DNA of 45,072 nucleotides from Anoxybacillus thermarum (GTDB taxonomy: Bacteria; Bacillota; Bacilli; Bacillales; Anoxybacillaceae): assembly GCF_000836725.1 (NCBI RefSeq), contig NZ_JXTH01000015.1:1-45072 (forward strand). Direction: 5' to 3'. A program made the position numbers and the translations under genes. Shown piece by piece: positions 44,968-45,072 of this stretch. Below the pieces are notes generated by a model. That model ran no database searches and had not been told where the DNA came from. It saw only the letters and a list, made by a program, of their open reading frames with translations. Position 1 is the first letter of the stretch. Each line of letters begins with the position of its first letter.

Positions 44968-45072
44968 ATGAAACATTTTACCACAGAATGGCCTTTATTA
45001 AAAGAGCTGGAGGAACAATTAGTCAGAACTCTTCAAAAGGTGTTCGCTGTCTTGTTGGCGGCCCTTTTGGAG
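44968..45072 (+). CDS. ISLre2/UPF0236-family transposase, N-terminal fragment (runs off the window)
   Basis: Thirty-five codons, MKHFTTEWPLLKELEEQ and so on to AALLE, open to the window edge and identical to the left fragment. No catalytic residues are in the visible part. Its ribosome site is within the leader stem. Confidence 0.72.
   Translation, partial: MKHFTTEWPLLKELEEQLVRTLQKVFAVLLAALLE

Larger units (their letters stand above)
44775..45072 (+). mobile_element. 5' end of an ISLre2/UPF0236-like insertion sequence (right copy), inserted in phoP
   Basis: Bases 44775-45070 are the exact reverse complement of 1-296. The element begins at 44775-44778. It contains a GC-rich hairpin (44818-44861), a leader stem (44907-44919 with 44955-44967) and the transposase start at 44968. 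The copy reads off the window, so its far end and target duplication are unseen. Confidence 0.85.

Overview
The window is a 45-kb piece of a Bacillaceae (Firmicutes) chromosome, most likely Anoxybacillus or a close Geobacillus relative. This is judged from protein similarity remembered from B. subtilis and Geobacillus, moderately AT-rich DNA, strong AGGAGG-type ribosome sites, sporulation genes (sspA-type SASP, ytfJ, ytrH, ytrI, ytvI) and a gene order that follows the B. subtilis ytb-ytw/citZ region. No database search was possible. No tRNA, rRNA, CRISPR array or prophage was seen.

Layout. Positions 1-296 and 44775-45070 are inverted copies of the 5' end of one insertion sequence (ISLre2/UPF0236-like). 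Each carries the first ~34 codons of a transposase reading out of the window. The right copy cuts phoP after about 26 codons. Because both window ends lie inside the same repeat, this may be an assembly contig that stopped at the repeats. Between the IS copies the DNA is ordinary core chromosome: nifZ-thiI (sulfur transfer and tRNA thiolation); a SASP; an eight-gene accessory-looking block (3145-12832) of a ytcI-like acyl-CoA synthetase, a Liv-type ABC transporter (G, H, M, K, F), a long-chain acyl-CoA synthetase and a degenerate PaaK-like protein; NAD kinase; ytfI-ytfJ; tpx; ytxK; ackA; argGH; a Usp protein; an SDR; an M24 peptidase; ytkL; ytoI; ytpI; nrnA; ytrHI; dnaE; ytsJ-gntR-accD-accA; pfkA-pyk; fxsA; ytvI; ytwI; citZ-icd-mdh; a MaoC hot-dog protein; and the phoP stub.

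How the genes fit together. Much of the window is central carbon and lipid metabolism: glycolysis exit (pfkA, pyk), overflow (ackA), TCA entry (citZ, icd, mdh), NADPH and malate balance (ytsJ, NAD kinase), malonyl-CoA supply (accDA) and probable acyl or aromatic acid uptake and CoA activation (3145-12832). Candidate CcpA cre sites precede the liv-type operon, ackA and citZ. A perfect FadR/GntR-type operator lies in front of ytsJ, whose operon encodes a FadR-family regulator.

Most worth a second look: the uptake-and-activation cluster with its catalytically degenerate ligase; the structured, repeat-like element between accA and pfkA (35178-35345); the 46-nt hairpin in the citZ leader; the GntR operator and module; the SDR that has lost its catalytic Tyr and Ser; the IS leader hairpin that buries the transposase ribosome site; and the IS-disrupted phoP.
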